NCBI GenBank assembly: GCA_027355725.1
Contig: DAIEHI010000054.1
Span: 1 to 63,948, forward strand
Reading direction: 5' to 3'
DNA length: 63,948 nt
Source: Acidimicrobiaceae bacterium
Lineage (GTDB): Bacteria; Actinomycetota; Acidimicrobiia; Acidimicrobiales; RAAP-2
Positions within the stretch are counted from its first letter, which is position 1. Every line of letters starts with the position of its first letter. Both the position numbers and the translations under genes were made by a program. Below, piece after piece: positions 1 to 7,472 of the stretch. Under the pieces are notes generated by a model. It saw only the letters and a list, made by a program, of their open reading frames with translations, made no database searches and was not told the origin of the DNA.

Positions 1-222
1 CCAGATGCCCGTACCGGGTGCCAACTCGAGCACGTCCTTATCATCAAGGTCGAGACGGCTGAGGACGTGGCGAACCTGTTCGACCTGTTCGAACCACCTT
101 CTTGTCGCGTCTTCACCCCGGTCGAAACGACCACGGCGCAAGAACCAGTCGTCGTATTCGCTCGCTCGCGCGCGGTAGTACTGGATCTGTTCGCGTAGGG
201 CCTCGTCGTGGTCATCCGTCAC
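1..222 (-). CDS. class I SAM-dependent methyltransferase, N-terminal part (cut by window edge)
   Basis: This open frame runs off the left edge and shows 74 codons from a GTG at 222. The N-terminus contains YYRARASEYDDWF, a common opening of small-molecule class I methyltransferases, and the visible end is VLELAPGTGIW, the SAM-binding motif I. A second in-frame GTG at 231 is equally possible as start. The substrate cannot be told because the rest of the protein is missing. It is divergent from the MMPL exporter, with about 275 nt between them. Confidence 0.75.
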   Translation of the reverse strand, partial: MTDDHDEALREQIQYYRARASEYDDWFLRRGRFDRGEDATRRWFEQVEQVRHVLSRLDLDDKDVLELAPGTGIW

Positions 223-464
223 GGTCGCCACCGTATTCGAATTCGAAACCACGACGCGGTTCTGCGTGAATGACGTGACCAGTTGCTCAACTTCAGACGA
301 CTGGGTGATGCGATGACGGCACGATCCGGTGGGGGATCCGAGATCCCCCATCCAAGGTGATGCTGGACGTTGAATCCCTCGCCCAGACGGATTCTGCGAT
401 CAGATGCCTCTTGATCAGGACTTGAAATTCTTAGAAGTAACTCAGATTTAACACAAATAATGGC

Positions 465-488
465 CTAGATACCCCATGGGGTATCTAG
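465..488. promoter_or_regulatory. CsoR/CstR-type operator upstream of the MMPL gene
   Basis: A perfect 24-bp palindrome whose core is ATACCC-CATG-GGGTAT (469-484). This is the G/C-tract inverted repeat with a 4-nt centre recognised by CsoR/CstR-family repressors. The same pattern recurs at 2683-2716 and 4417-4432. It ends only 9 nt before the MMPL start codon, so bound repressor would block the promoter or the start region. Confidence 0.75.
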
Positions 489-497
489 ACTCGCCGA

Positions 498-2666
498 ATG
501 ATTTTTTCTAGAACTCCAATACCAGTAATCGAAAATGTTGTCTATGACGACCCTGAACCGAATCCGGGTCCCCTCGGCAAACTTGGCATGTGGTCGGTGA
601 GCCACCGAAGGACGGTATTGCTGTCCTGGATGGTCGTGGTGATTGTCCTTGGCATCTTCGCGCCGAACGTCGAAAAAGCGCTGAGCGGTGCCGGCTGGCA
701 AGCCAATGGCACCCAATCGGTGGCCGTTCGAAATCTCGCCCAAGCTGATTTCTCGGGCCAAGCGAGTTCTTCGATCGAGGTCGTTGTCACGTCGGACCAC
801 TCACTCACCTCACCCTCGGGCCAGAAGACCCTGCGCGAAGTCGAATCGTTGCTGAGCAAGGACCCTCGCATCAGTAAGGTCATCGCACCAATGCCGGGGG
901 TGACGCTCAGTCGCGACCAGAAGACCGGCATCGTGCTCGCGGGGGCCGGGGCCGATCCCAACACGATGGTGAGGGCGGCCGATGATCTGAAGGGCCCGCT
1001 CGCGAACCTCGCCTCACCGGGGATCACCGTCACCGCGACGGGTGCGTCAGTGCTGTGGTCGGACTTCAACACCGCTAACCGCACCGCCATGATGAAGTCC
1101 GAGATGTTCTCCTGGCCGGTGACCCTGGCGATCCTCGTGCTGGCCTTCGGTTCACTCGTGGCCGCGGGTCTGCCGCTCTTGTTGACCATGGCGGGGTTGT
1201 TGAGCGCGGCCGGGATGCTTGACTTGTTGACCAAGTTGACGCCAATCTCGATCTGGGCCATGAACTTCGCGCTCATGTTCGCACTGGCTCTCGGAATTGA
1301 CTACGCCCTCTTCATCGTGGTGCGTTTTCGCGGTGCGCACTTCGGTCGTCACCGCGACGTTCGACACTCGGTCGCTGAGACCATGGACTCAGCCGGCAAG
1401 GCCGTGTTGTTCTCGGGTCTCACCGTGTTGATCTCGCTGTCGAGCGTGATGGTTGTGCCGTCTCCCGCGTTTCAGTCAATGGCTGGGGGCATCATGCTCG
1501 CGGTGACCTTTGTGCTCGCGGCGTCGCTCACCTTGCTGCCCGCCGTCCTTGGGAAACTCGGTGATCGCGTTGACGCGCTCTCGTTGCCATGGGTGCACGC
1601 CGGCGAACACCGCTCCAAGCGCTTTGCCGCGTGGGGTGAACTCTTGTGGCGCCGTCCGGTGCTCTTTGGATCCCTCGCACTCATTGCGCTACTCGCACTC
1701 GCCGTTCCCGTCATTGGCCTTAAGACCGCGATGCCCTCGATCAAGGTCGTCCCCGCGACGGCCGCGTCGCGCACTGGCTATGAGCAGGTGCAAAGAGCCT
1801 TTGGCGTCGGGGCTCCGGGTCAACTTCAGATCATCGTGCCCGCTTCAGAGGCGGGTGCCGCTCGGCGAGTCCTCGAACACGACACAGGGATTGTCGGTGT
1901 GATGCCCACCCAGTTCTCAACCAACGCCACGCACCTCGCGATGCTCGAGGCCGTGCCGAGTGTCGACCCGTCGAATCCGGCGCTCGGAGTGACGATTGCG
2001 CGCCTGCGCTCCGAACTGCCTTCAAAGAGTCTGGTCGGGGGCGCTCCGGCTGAGAACTACGACCTGCAACAGGCGCTCTCAGCCAAGACGCCCGTCGTGA
2101 TCGGTCTGGTCCTACTGCTCGGATTCTTGTTGCTCGTGGTCGCCCTGCGCGCGCTGCTCATCGCGGCACTCGGGGTACTGACGAGCCTGCTTGCGACGGC
2201 GGGTGCCTTCGGGGTGGCGAGACTGGTGTTCCAGAATGGTGACGGCCACACATTGCTCGGTTTCGTACCCCAGGGGTTCCTCGATGCTTGGGGGCCGGTG
2301 TTCTTCTTCGCCATGATCTTTGCGATCTCCATGGACTACACCGTGTTCCTGCTCTCGAGTGCGAAGGAGCACTATGAGGTGTCCGGCGATGCGAAGGACG
2401 CAATGGTGAATGGCGTGGCGCACTCGGGTCGAGTGATCTTCTCGGCCGCGGCGGTGATGATCGCGGTGTTCTTCACCTTTGCGCTCTCGGGCCCACTCCC
2501 GCCAAAGGAGATGGGGATCATCTTGGGCGTCGCGGTCTTCTTAGATGCATTCCTCGTGCGCTTGGTCCTCGTACCGGTGCTGCTGCGTCTGAGCGGCGAC
2601 GCCGCGTGGTGGCTCCCCGGGTGGCTTGACAAGGTGTTACCGCGGGTGAGCTTCGCCCACGGTTGA
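498..2666 (+). CDS. MMPL/RND-family exporter
   Basis: A 722-residue inner-membrane transporter of the MMPL (YdfJ-like) branch of the RND superfamily. Its layout is typical: one N-terminal membrane segment (about residues 42-60), a periplasmic domain (60-200), a membrane block with the conserved GIDYALFIVVRFR stretch (about 266-278), a second periplasmic domain, and a second membrane block with SMDYTVFLLSSAKEH. The ATG lies 9 nt after a perfect CsoR/CstR-type operator and has no clear ribosome site, so the transcript may be leaderless. The operator places it in the same predicted sulfur-stress regulon as the SQR and repressor genes downstream. The exported substrate is unknown; a sulfur compound or lipid is only a guess. 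Confidence 0.88.
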   Translation: MIFSRTPIPVIENVVYDDPEPNPGPLGKLGMWSVSHRRTVLLSWMVVVIVLGIFAPNVEKALSGAGWQANGTQSVAVRNLAQADFSGQASSSIEVVVTSDHSLTSPSGQKTLREVESLLSKDPRISKVIAPMPGVTLSRDQKTGIVLAGAGADPNTMVRAADDLKGPLANLASPGITVTATGASVLWSDFNTANRTAMMKSEMFSWPVTLAILVLAFGSLVAAGLPLLLTMAGLLSAAGMLDLLTKLTPISIWAMNFALMFALALGIDYALFIVVRFRGAHFGRHRDVRHSVAETMDSAGKAVLFSGLTVLISLSSVMVVPSPAFQSMAGGIMLAVTFVLAASLTLLPAVLGKLGDRVDALSLPWVHAGEHRSKRFAAWGELLWRRPVLFGSLALIALLALAVPVIGLKTAMPSIKVVPATAASRTGYEQVQRAFGVGAPGQLQIIVPASEAGAARRVLEHDTGIVGVMPTQFSTNATHLAMLEAVPSVDPSNPALGVTIARLRSELPSKSLVGGAPAENYDLQQALSAKTPVVIGLVLLLGFLLLVVALRALLIAALGVLTSLLATAGAFGVARLVFQNGDGHTLLGFVPQGFLDAWGPVFFFAMIFAISMDYTVFLLSSAKEHYEVSGDAKDAMVNGVAHSGRVIFSAAAVMIAVFFTFALSGPLPPKEMGIILGVAVFLDAFLVRLVLVPVLLRLSGDAAWWLPGWLDKVLPRVSFAHG

Positions 2667-2682
2667 TCCCAGATTGACTTGC

Positions 2683-2716
2683 GTACCCCCTAGGGTGGTG
2701 ATACCCTAGGGGGTAT
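2683..2716. promoter_or_regulatory. tandem CsoR/CstR-type operators upstream of SQR
   Basis: Two operator copies lie side by side: GTACCC-CCTA-GGGTGG (2683-2698, one arm degenerate) and ATACCC-TAGG-GGGTAT (2701-2716, perfect arms). Their start-to-start distance is 18 bp. They sit between the MMPL stop and the SQR start, so SQR probably has its own repressor-controlled promoter. Confidence 0.72.
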
Positions 2717-2773
2717 CCAAAACGGAGCCGTCGCGATGACGTCAGTAACCGTGGCGGAGGAAAGAGGTGTGTG

Positions 2774-4228
2774 ATGGCACGAGTCGTGGTCCTAGGAGCG
2801 GGCATCTCTGGTCACACAGCTGCGCTGCATCTTCGACGCCTGCTGCCACGAGAGCATGAGGTCGTCGTGGTCTCTCCAAATTCCAAGTGGAATTGGATCC
2901 CCTCGAACATCTGGGTGGGTGTGGGCAAGATGGACACTGAGCAAGTGACCTTCCCGCTGGCGCCGATCTACAAGCGCAAGGGCATTGTGTTCCACCAAGC
3001 CCTGGGCATCGAGTTACACCCCGAGGGGACGGGCGAGAAGGCGCACCCCTACGTGCGCGTGCGCTACACGGATCCCACCCGGGCGGGTGAGGAAGCGAAT
3101 CTTGAGTACGACTACTTGATCAACGCAACCGGACCCAAGTTGAATTTCGCCGCCACCCCGGGACTCGGTCCCGACGCCAACACTGTCTCGGTGTGCACAG
3201 CGGGTCACGCGGTCGAAGCCTCCAAAGCCCTCAACGAAGTGATCGAGAAGATGAAGAAGGGCGAACGTCAGAGTCTCGTGGTCGGCGTGGGTCACGGCAC
3301 CTGCACCTGCGAAGGTGCGGCGTTCGAATACACCTTTAACGTCGAGCACGAACTTCGTGCCGCGGGTGTTCGCGACATGGCCGATCTCACGTACCTCACC
3401 AACGAATACGAACTCGGCGATTTTGGTGTGGGCGGGATGACCTTCAGCCAGGGTGGCCTCGAGACGAGCAGCAAACTCTGGACCGAATCACTCTTTCGAG
3501 AGCGCGGCGTGAAGGCGGTCTTGCAGTCGCACGTGGAAAAAGTCGAACCGGGTGAGATCCACTACGAGCAACTCGATGGGTCGAAGAACACTCTGGCGTT
3601 CGACTTCGCGATGCTGCTGCCGCCGTTTCGTGGTGCTGACTTGAAGGCCTTCAACAACGCCGGCGATGACATCACCGCTGACATCTTCGCGCCGAACGGC
3701 TTCATGCGCGTCGACGCTGACTACACCGCCAAGCCCTACGACGAGTGGCGCGCGGGCGACTGGCCCCACACTTACGAGAGCGCCCTGTACGCCAACGTCT
3801 TTGGGGTGGGGATCGCCTTTGCACCTCCGCACGCGATTTCACGTCCGCGTACCAGCCCGAACGGCACCGTCATCTCGCCCGCGCCCCCGCGCACGGGGAT
3901 GCCCTCAGGCGTCATGGGAAAGACCGTGGCCCTCACGATCGTGTCGCGCATCAAGCTGGGAACGACCACTGCCACCCACCGCGCCTCGATGGCCGACATG
4001 GGCGCGTCGTGCGTCGCCTCGGCCGGTACCGGTCTCTTGCACGGCTCCGCCGCAGCGATGACGATGTACCCGATCGTGCCCGACTTCGAGAAGTACCCCA
4101 CGGGTCGTAGCCAGAAGGACACCTTCGGTGAAATCGGCCTCGCCGGACACTGGATCAAGTTCATGTTGCACTTCTTGTTCATCTACAAGGCCAAGGCACG
4201 CCCGTTTTGGTACTTGATCCCCGAATAG
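2774..4228 (+). CDS. sqr: sulfide:quinone oxidoreductase-like flavoprotein
   Basis: A 484-residue FAD-dependent oxidoreductase expected to oxidise sulfide at the membrane and pass electrons to quinone, forming persulfide or polysulfide. The N-terminus has the dinucleotide-binding motif VVVLGAGISGHTAALHL. Candidate redox cysteines are Cys141, Cys177 and Cys179 (GHGTCTCEG) and one in DMGASCVASAGTG near the C-terminus, a pattern of the SQR family rather than NADH dehydrogenase II. The C-terminal region (HWIKFMLHFLFIYKAKA) is amphipathic and fits membrane docking. ATG 2774 has AGAGG 6 nt upstream; a GTG at 2771 is an alternative start. Operators just upstream and the CoA-disulfide reductase-rhodanese downstream support a role in sulfide and persulfide handling. 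The exact SQR subtype is uncertain. Confidence 0.82.
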   Translation: MARVVVLGAGISGHTAALHLRRLLPREHEVVVVSPNSKWNWIPSNIWVGVGKMDTEQVTFPLAPIYKRKGIVFHQALGIELHPEGTGEKAHPYVRVRYTDPTRAGEEANLEYDYLINATGPKLNFAATPGLGPDANTVSVCTAGHAVEASKALNEVIEKMKKGERQSLVVGVGHGTCTCEGAAFEYTFNVEHELRAAGVRDMADLTYLTNEYELGDFGVGGMTFSQGGLETSSKLWTESLFRERGVKAVLQSHVEKVEPGEIHYEQLDGSKNTLAFDFAMLLPPFRGADLKAFNNAGDDITADIFAPNGFMRVDADYTAKPYDEWRAGDWPHTYESALYANVFGVGIAFAPPHAISRPRTSPNGTVISPAPPRTGMPSGVMGKTVALTIVSRIKLGTTTATHRASMADMGASCVASAGTGLLHGSAAAMTMYPIVPDFEKYPTGRSQKDTFGEIGLAGHWIKFMLHFLFIYKAKARPFWYLIPE

Positions 4229-4255
4229 TCAGCCCGAGCGAAGAAAGGACATCAC

Positions 4256-4402
4256 ATGGACAACGCTGAAGCCAGTATCGCCAGCGCGCCGCTGCCGACC
4301 CCGGGGACGTTGCGCCGCCGCAACAACCTGATCTTTCAGTTGTGGAGGTTCATCGCGCTCAATGTCCGCATGGCCTCGATGATCTTGAAGGGTGACCACT
4401 GA
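4256..4402 (+). CDS. 48-residue basic small protein after SQR
   Basis: A short frame with a good ribosome site (GAAAGGA, 8 nt before ATG), 27 nt after the SQR stop. The N-terminal 20 residues are Ala/Pro-rich, followed by RRRNNL and an amphipathic helix-like stretch (LIFQLWRFIALNVRMASMIL). It has no cysteine and no recognised domain. Its position between SQR and the repressor promoter suggests a co-transcribed accessory protein, perhaps membrane-associated with SQR; that is inference. It stops before the operator that precedes the repressor gene. Confidence 0.55.
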   Translation: MDNAEASIASAPLPTPGTLRRRNNLIFQLWRFIALNVRMASMILKGDH

Positions 4403-4416
4403 TGGCATCGTGCGCT

Positions 4417-4432
4417 ACACCCCGGGGGGTAC
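4417..4432. promoter_or_regulatory. CsoR/CstR-type operator upstream of the repressor gene
   Basis: ACACCC-CGGG-GGGTAC, the same 6-4-6 layout as the operators at 469-484 and 2701-2716 with one arm mismatch. It lies about 32 nt before the repressor ATG, so the repressor probably controls its own transcription and that of the following CoA-disulfide reductase gene. Confidence 0.7.
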
Positions 4433-4464
4433 CTAGCATTAGTGGACCCGACGAAAGGCCAGCC

Positions 4465-4752
4465 ATGAACGAATCCAACATCACCCACGCACTCAATGAC
4501 GAGCAGCAACTCAACGCGATTGTGAAGCGCGTGAAGCGCGCCCACGGACAGATGGGCGCCGTCGTGCGCATGCTCGAAGAAGGGCGCTCGTGCGAGGAGG
4601 TCGTCACCCAGATGGCCGCCGTGAGCAAAGCCATCAACACCGCCGCATTCACATTGATCTCATCGAGTCTGAAGGAATGCATTTCGGACCCGACGTCGAA
4701 CAGTGACGAAGTCACACAGAAACTACAGAAGCTCTTTTTGAGCCTGGCGTAA
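4465..4752 (+). CDS. cstR: CsoR/FrmR-family repressor with CstR-like dithiol sensor
   Basis: A 95-residue all-helical repressor of the CsoR/RcnR/FrmR (DUF156) family; members are tetramers released from DNA when the sensor site is modified. The family core is clear (IVKRVKRAHGQMGAVVRMLEEG, residues about 19-40). Cys43 and Cys72 match the two sensor cysteines of the family (spacing 29, as Cys36/Cys65 of CsoR and Cys31/Cys60 of CstR). The CsoR copper ligand His61 corresponds to Ser68 here, so copper sensing is unlikely and persulfide sensing fits better. ATG 4465 was chosen over an upstream ATG at 4402 because that longer frame would contain the operator; GAAAGG precedes 4465. It is followed 8 nt later by the CoA-disulfide reductase gene. 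Confidence 0.85.
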   Translation: MNESNITHALNDEQQLNAIVKRVKRAHGQMGAVVRMLEEGRSCEEVVTQMAAVSKAINTAAFTLISSSLKECISDPTSNSDEVTQKLQKLFLSLA

Positions 4753-4760
4753 GGAGAAGC

Positions 4761-6416
4761 ATGAAAGTCATCATTATTGGGGGCGTCGCTGGAGGCATGT
4801 CTAGCGCAACTCGACTTCGACGTCTGATGGATGATGCCGAGATTGTTGTCTATGAAAAGAGCGGGTTCGTGTCGTACGCGAACTGCGGTCTGCCGTACTT
4901 CGTGGGTGGCGTGATCGAAGACGAGGCCTCTCTGCTCCTGCAGACGCCGACGTCGCTCTTTGAGCGCTTTCGTATTGATGTTCGCGTGAACCACGAGGTG
5001 ACCTCGATCAACGCCACCGATCGCACCGTGACGGTGACAGAACTCACGACGGGACACACCGAGACGACCGGGTACGACGTGTTGGTCTTGAGCCCGGGCG
5101 CGTCGGCCGTGGTGCCACCCATTGCGGGCATCGAGCGAGCGATGGCGCTGCGCACTGTGGAGGACGTAGAGAAGATTGTCGCGGTCGCTGACGAAAATCC
5201 CACCAACGCCGTGGTGATCGGGGGCGGTTTCATCGGTGTTGAGATCGCTGAGAATTTGGTGCACCGAGGTATCGCCACGAGTGTGGTCGAGGCGTCGGGT
5301 CAAGTGCTCGCACCACTCGACCTCGAAATGGCCGAGCTGGTCGCCGACGAGATGCGAAAGAAGGGTGTCTCGCTCTACCTGAACGAGTCCGTGGTGCGCA
5401 TTGACGAGCGCGGTGTCGAATTGTCCTCGGGAGACTTCGTCGAGGGCGAGCTCGTGATCGTCGCCATTGGCGTTCGCCCCGAGACCGGTCTCGCGAGAGG
5501 CGCGGGACTCGACATCGGCGAGCGCGGGGGTATCGCGGTCGATGAGTTCAATCGCACGAGTGTCGCTTCCATCTACGCCATTGGTGACGCGGCTGAGAAG
5601 CGCGACGCTCTCGACTCGAGCGCGACCCTGGTGCCACTCGCCAACATCGCTAACCGACAGGGTCGCGTCGTGGCCGACCACATTGCGGGCCTCGACGTTC
5701 GACCCCTTCCAACGATCGGCACCGCCATTGTGAAGGTCTTCGACCTCACGATCGCGGCGACGGGTTGGAATGAGAAGCGCCTTCGCGCCATGGGTCGTTC
5801 GCCGCTGATCATCCACACGCACCCCTCGTCGCACGCGGGCTATTTCCCCGGCGCGAAGCAGATGGCGCTCAAGTTGTTGGTCGATCGTTCCACCGGAGCG
5901 ATCTACGGCGCTCAGGGCGTTGGCACCGAGGGCGTGGACAAGCGCATCGACGTGATCGCCACCGCCATCCGTGCGGGCATCACCGCGCCGGAGTTGGCCG
6001 ACCTCGAGTTGGCGTACGCGCCACCGTTCGGTTCAGCCAAGGATCCCGTCAACATGCTCGGCTACATCGCGGAGAACCTGTTGAGCGGTCTCGAAGAGAA
6101 CGTGCAGTGGTACGAACTCGACGAGTACCGCGCGGAGGGTGTCACCATGATCGACGTTCGCTCGGTGAGTGAGTTCGCGCGAGGTTCAATTCCGGGGACG
6201 CTGAACATCCCCTTGGACGAGCTTCGCGTTCGTTTCGACGAGATCGAGACCCGCGAGGTCATCGTCAACTGCCAAGTCGGTCAGCGCGGCCACGTGGCGA
6301 CCCAATTACTCAACCAACACGGCTTCAAGGCAAAGAACCTCGACGGTGGTTACCTGACGTGGAGCAAGTCTCCCGCGTCGCGCCCGCTCGAGCTGGCCGG
6401 CGTATCTCACGACTGA
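4761..6416 (+). CDS. CoA-disulfide/polysulfide reductase with C-terminal rhodanese domain
   Basis: A 551-residue fusion. Residues 1 to about 450 form an FAD/NAD(P)H-dependent disulfide reductase of the CoA-disulfide reductase type, with the opening GGVAGGMSSATRLRR and the single catalytic Cys42 in SYANCGLPYFVGG. Residues about 465-540 form a rhodanese domain with the active loop CQVGQR (Cys504). Known CoADR-rhodanese fusions reduce CoA persulfide, polysulfide or sulfur using NAD(P)H. It has a ribosome site (AAGGAG) and is in one operon with the dithiol repressor. It likely works with SQR: SQR makes persulfide, and this enzyme reduces it or moves the sulfane sulfur. Confidence 0.88.
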   Translation: MKVIIIGGVAGGMSSATRLRRLMDDAEIVVYEKSGFVSYANCGLPYFVGGVIEDEASLLLQTPTSLFERFRIDVRVNHEVTSINATDRTVTVTELTTGHTETTGYDVLVLSPGASAVVPPIAGIERAMALRTVEDVEKIVAVADENPTNAVVIGGGFIGVEIAENLVHRGIATSVVEASGQVLAPLDLEMAELVADEMRKKGVSLYLNESVVRIDERGVELSSGDFVEGELVIVAIGVRPETGLARGAGLDIGERGGIAVDEFNRTSVASIYAIGDAAEKRDALDSSATLVPLANIANRQGRVVADHIAGLDVRPLPTIGTAIVKVFDLTIAATGWNEKRLRAMGRSPLIIHTHPSSHAGYFPGAKQMALKLLVDRSTGAIYGAQGVGTEGVDKRIDVIATAIRAGITAPELADLELAYAPPFGSAKDPVNMLGYIAENLLSGLEENVQWYELDEYRAEGVTMIDVRSVSEFARGSIPGTLNIPLDELRVRFDEIETREVIVNCQVGQRGHVATQLLNQHGFKAKNLDGGYLTWSKSPASRPLELAGVSHD

Positions 6417-6446
6417 TCAAACAAAACCAACAGAAAGGCAGTAACT

Positions 6447-6626
6447 ATGTGCAGTAGAGCAACATGTAAGAAGTGCGGCAAGCCGACGTGGCGAGGCTGT
6501 GGCAACCACATCGAGCAGGCCCTCGCGGGTGTGCCGAAGAACCAGCGTTGCACGTGCGCTTCGAACCCTCCCGCCGAGAGTGCGGACAACGGCGGCGGCT
6601 TCTTCGCACGCATGCGCGGCCGCTAG
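6447..6626 (+). CDS. small cysteine-rich zinc-ribbon-like protein
   Basis: A 59-residue protein with ribosome site AAAGGC upstream. It opens MCSRATCKKCGKPTWRGCG and continues with NQRCTC, giving six cysteines (2, 7, 10, 18, 35, 37). The CxxCGK-T-W-GCGxH-..GVP-..C pattern resembles a widespread short uncharacterised family in bacteria; zinc binding is likely but untested. The Gly/Ala-rich tail ends in RMRGR. It is 30 nt after the CoADR-rhodanese gene, so it may belong to the same sulfur operon. Confidence 0.7.
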   Translation: MCSRATCKKCGKPTWRGCGNHIEQALAGVPKNQRCTCASNPPAESADNGGGFFARMRGR

Positions 6627-6628
6627 AG

Positions 6629-7414
6629 GTGGCTTCGCACGTAGAGCACTGGTCCCAGGCACTTAAGGAGTGGGCACTCCCGAGCGAGATTGAGAACAGC
6701 GCTGAAGAGAGCCCCTGGATTCACCCACCGGTGATGTTCACGGTGCCCGAGCACATTGCCTCTACGCCCTCGCACGATCGCGCCCGTGAAGCGCTTCGAG
6801 CGGGTGACACGGTACTTGACGTTGGGTGCGGAGGGGGCATCGCGGCTTTCGCGCTGACCCCTCCCGCCACGTCAGTGATCGGTGTCGATCATCAACCCGA
6901 GATGCTCGCCATGTTCGAACGCAACGCGGCGATGCGTCATCTCAACGTCCAGACTTTCGAAGGTTTCTGGCCCGAGGTGGCGAGCGACGTCCCCAGTGGT
7001 GATGTCGTGACCGCCCACCACGTCGCGTACAACGTGAGTGACATCGAGCCCTTCATTCGCGCACTCGATGCTCACGCGCGCGCTCGTGTCGTCATTGAAA
7101 TTCCTGACCACCATCCACTCTCGGACATGTCTGAAGCGTGGCGTCATTTCTGGAAGCTCGAGCGGCCGAGCAAGCCAACGTCGCGTGACCTTTACGAGGT
7201 ACTGCTCGAACTTGGACTCGATGCGCACCTCGAGCAGTGGACCGGCGAACTTCGTCGTGAACTCGACCCCGACCTCGCCGCAGAGTTCCTGCGTATCCGA
7301 CTCTGCTTGCCCGCGTCACGGCTCGTCGAGGTTCGAGAGTTCCTCGATCAGCAACCCGCTCACTCGGGTCGTGCGCTCTCCACATTGTGGTGGGACACCG
7401 CGTCAAAGAAGTAG
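6629..7414 (+). CDS. class I SAM-dependent methyltransferase
   Basis: A 261-residue methyltransferase beginning at a GTG 2 nt after the preceding small gene, suggesting coupled translation. Motif I is DTVLDVGCGGGIAAFAL, followed by the acidic residue of motif II (GVDHQPEML) and the post-motif region DVVTAHHVAYNV. An in-frame upstream extension exists but overlaps the cysteine-rich gene in another frame, so the shorter start is preferred. The substrate is not evident; a thiol or other small molecule is possible given its neighbours. Confidence 0.75.
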   Translation: MASHVEHWSQALKEWALPSEIENSAEESPWIHPPVMFTVPEHIASTPSHDRAREALRAGDTVLDVGCGGGIAAFALTPPATSVIGVDHQPEMLAMFERNAAMRHLNVQTFEGFWPEVASDVPSGDVVTAHHVAYNVSDIEPFIRALDAHARARVVIEIPDHHPLSDMSEAWRHFWKLERPSKPTSRDLYEVLLELGLDAHLEQWTGELRRELDPDLAAEFLRIRLCLPASRLVEVREFLDQQPAHSGRALSTLWWDTASKK

Positions 7415-7472
7415 TGACCTAAGACCCCATTTCTCGCGGGTCATTAGTGCACCATATTTCTAAGGTGAGTTC

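Noticed and set aside
4402..4464. Longer start for the CstR-like repressor at ATG 4402.
   Set aside because: The added region contains the operator, has no ribosome site, and the extra residues do not resemble the family; ATG 4465 has GAAAGG upstream.
4465..4752. Copper-sensing CsoR assignment for the repressor.
   Set aside because: The His copper ligand is replaced by Ser68 and no copper ATPase or chaperone is nearby, while SQR and CoADR-rhodanese are.
4359..5834. A 491-codon open frame on the minus strand.
   Set aside because: It lies across the repressor and CoA-disulfide reductase genes, reads His/Arg/Asp-rich without any domain, and is the antisense shadow of those genes.
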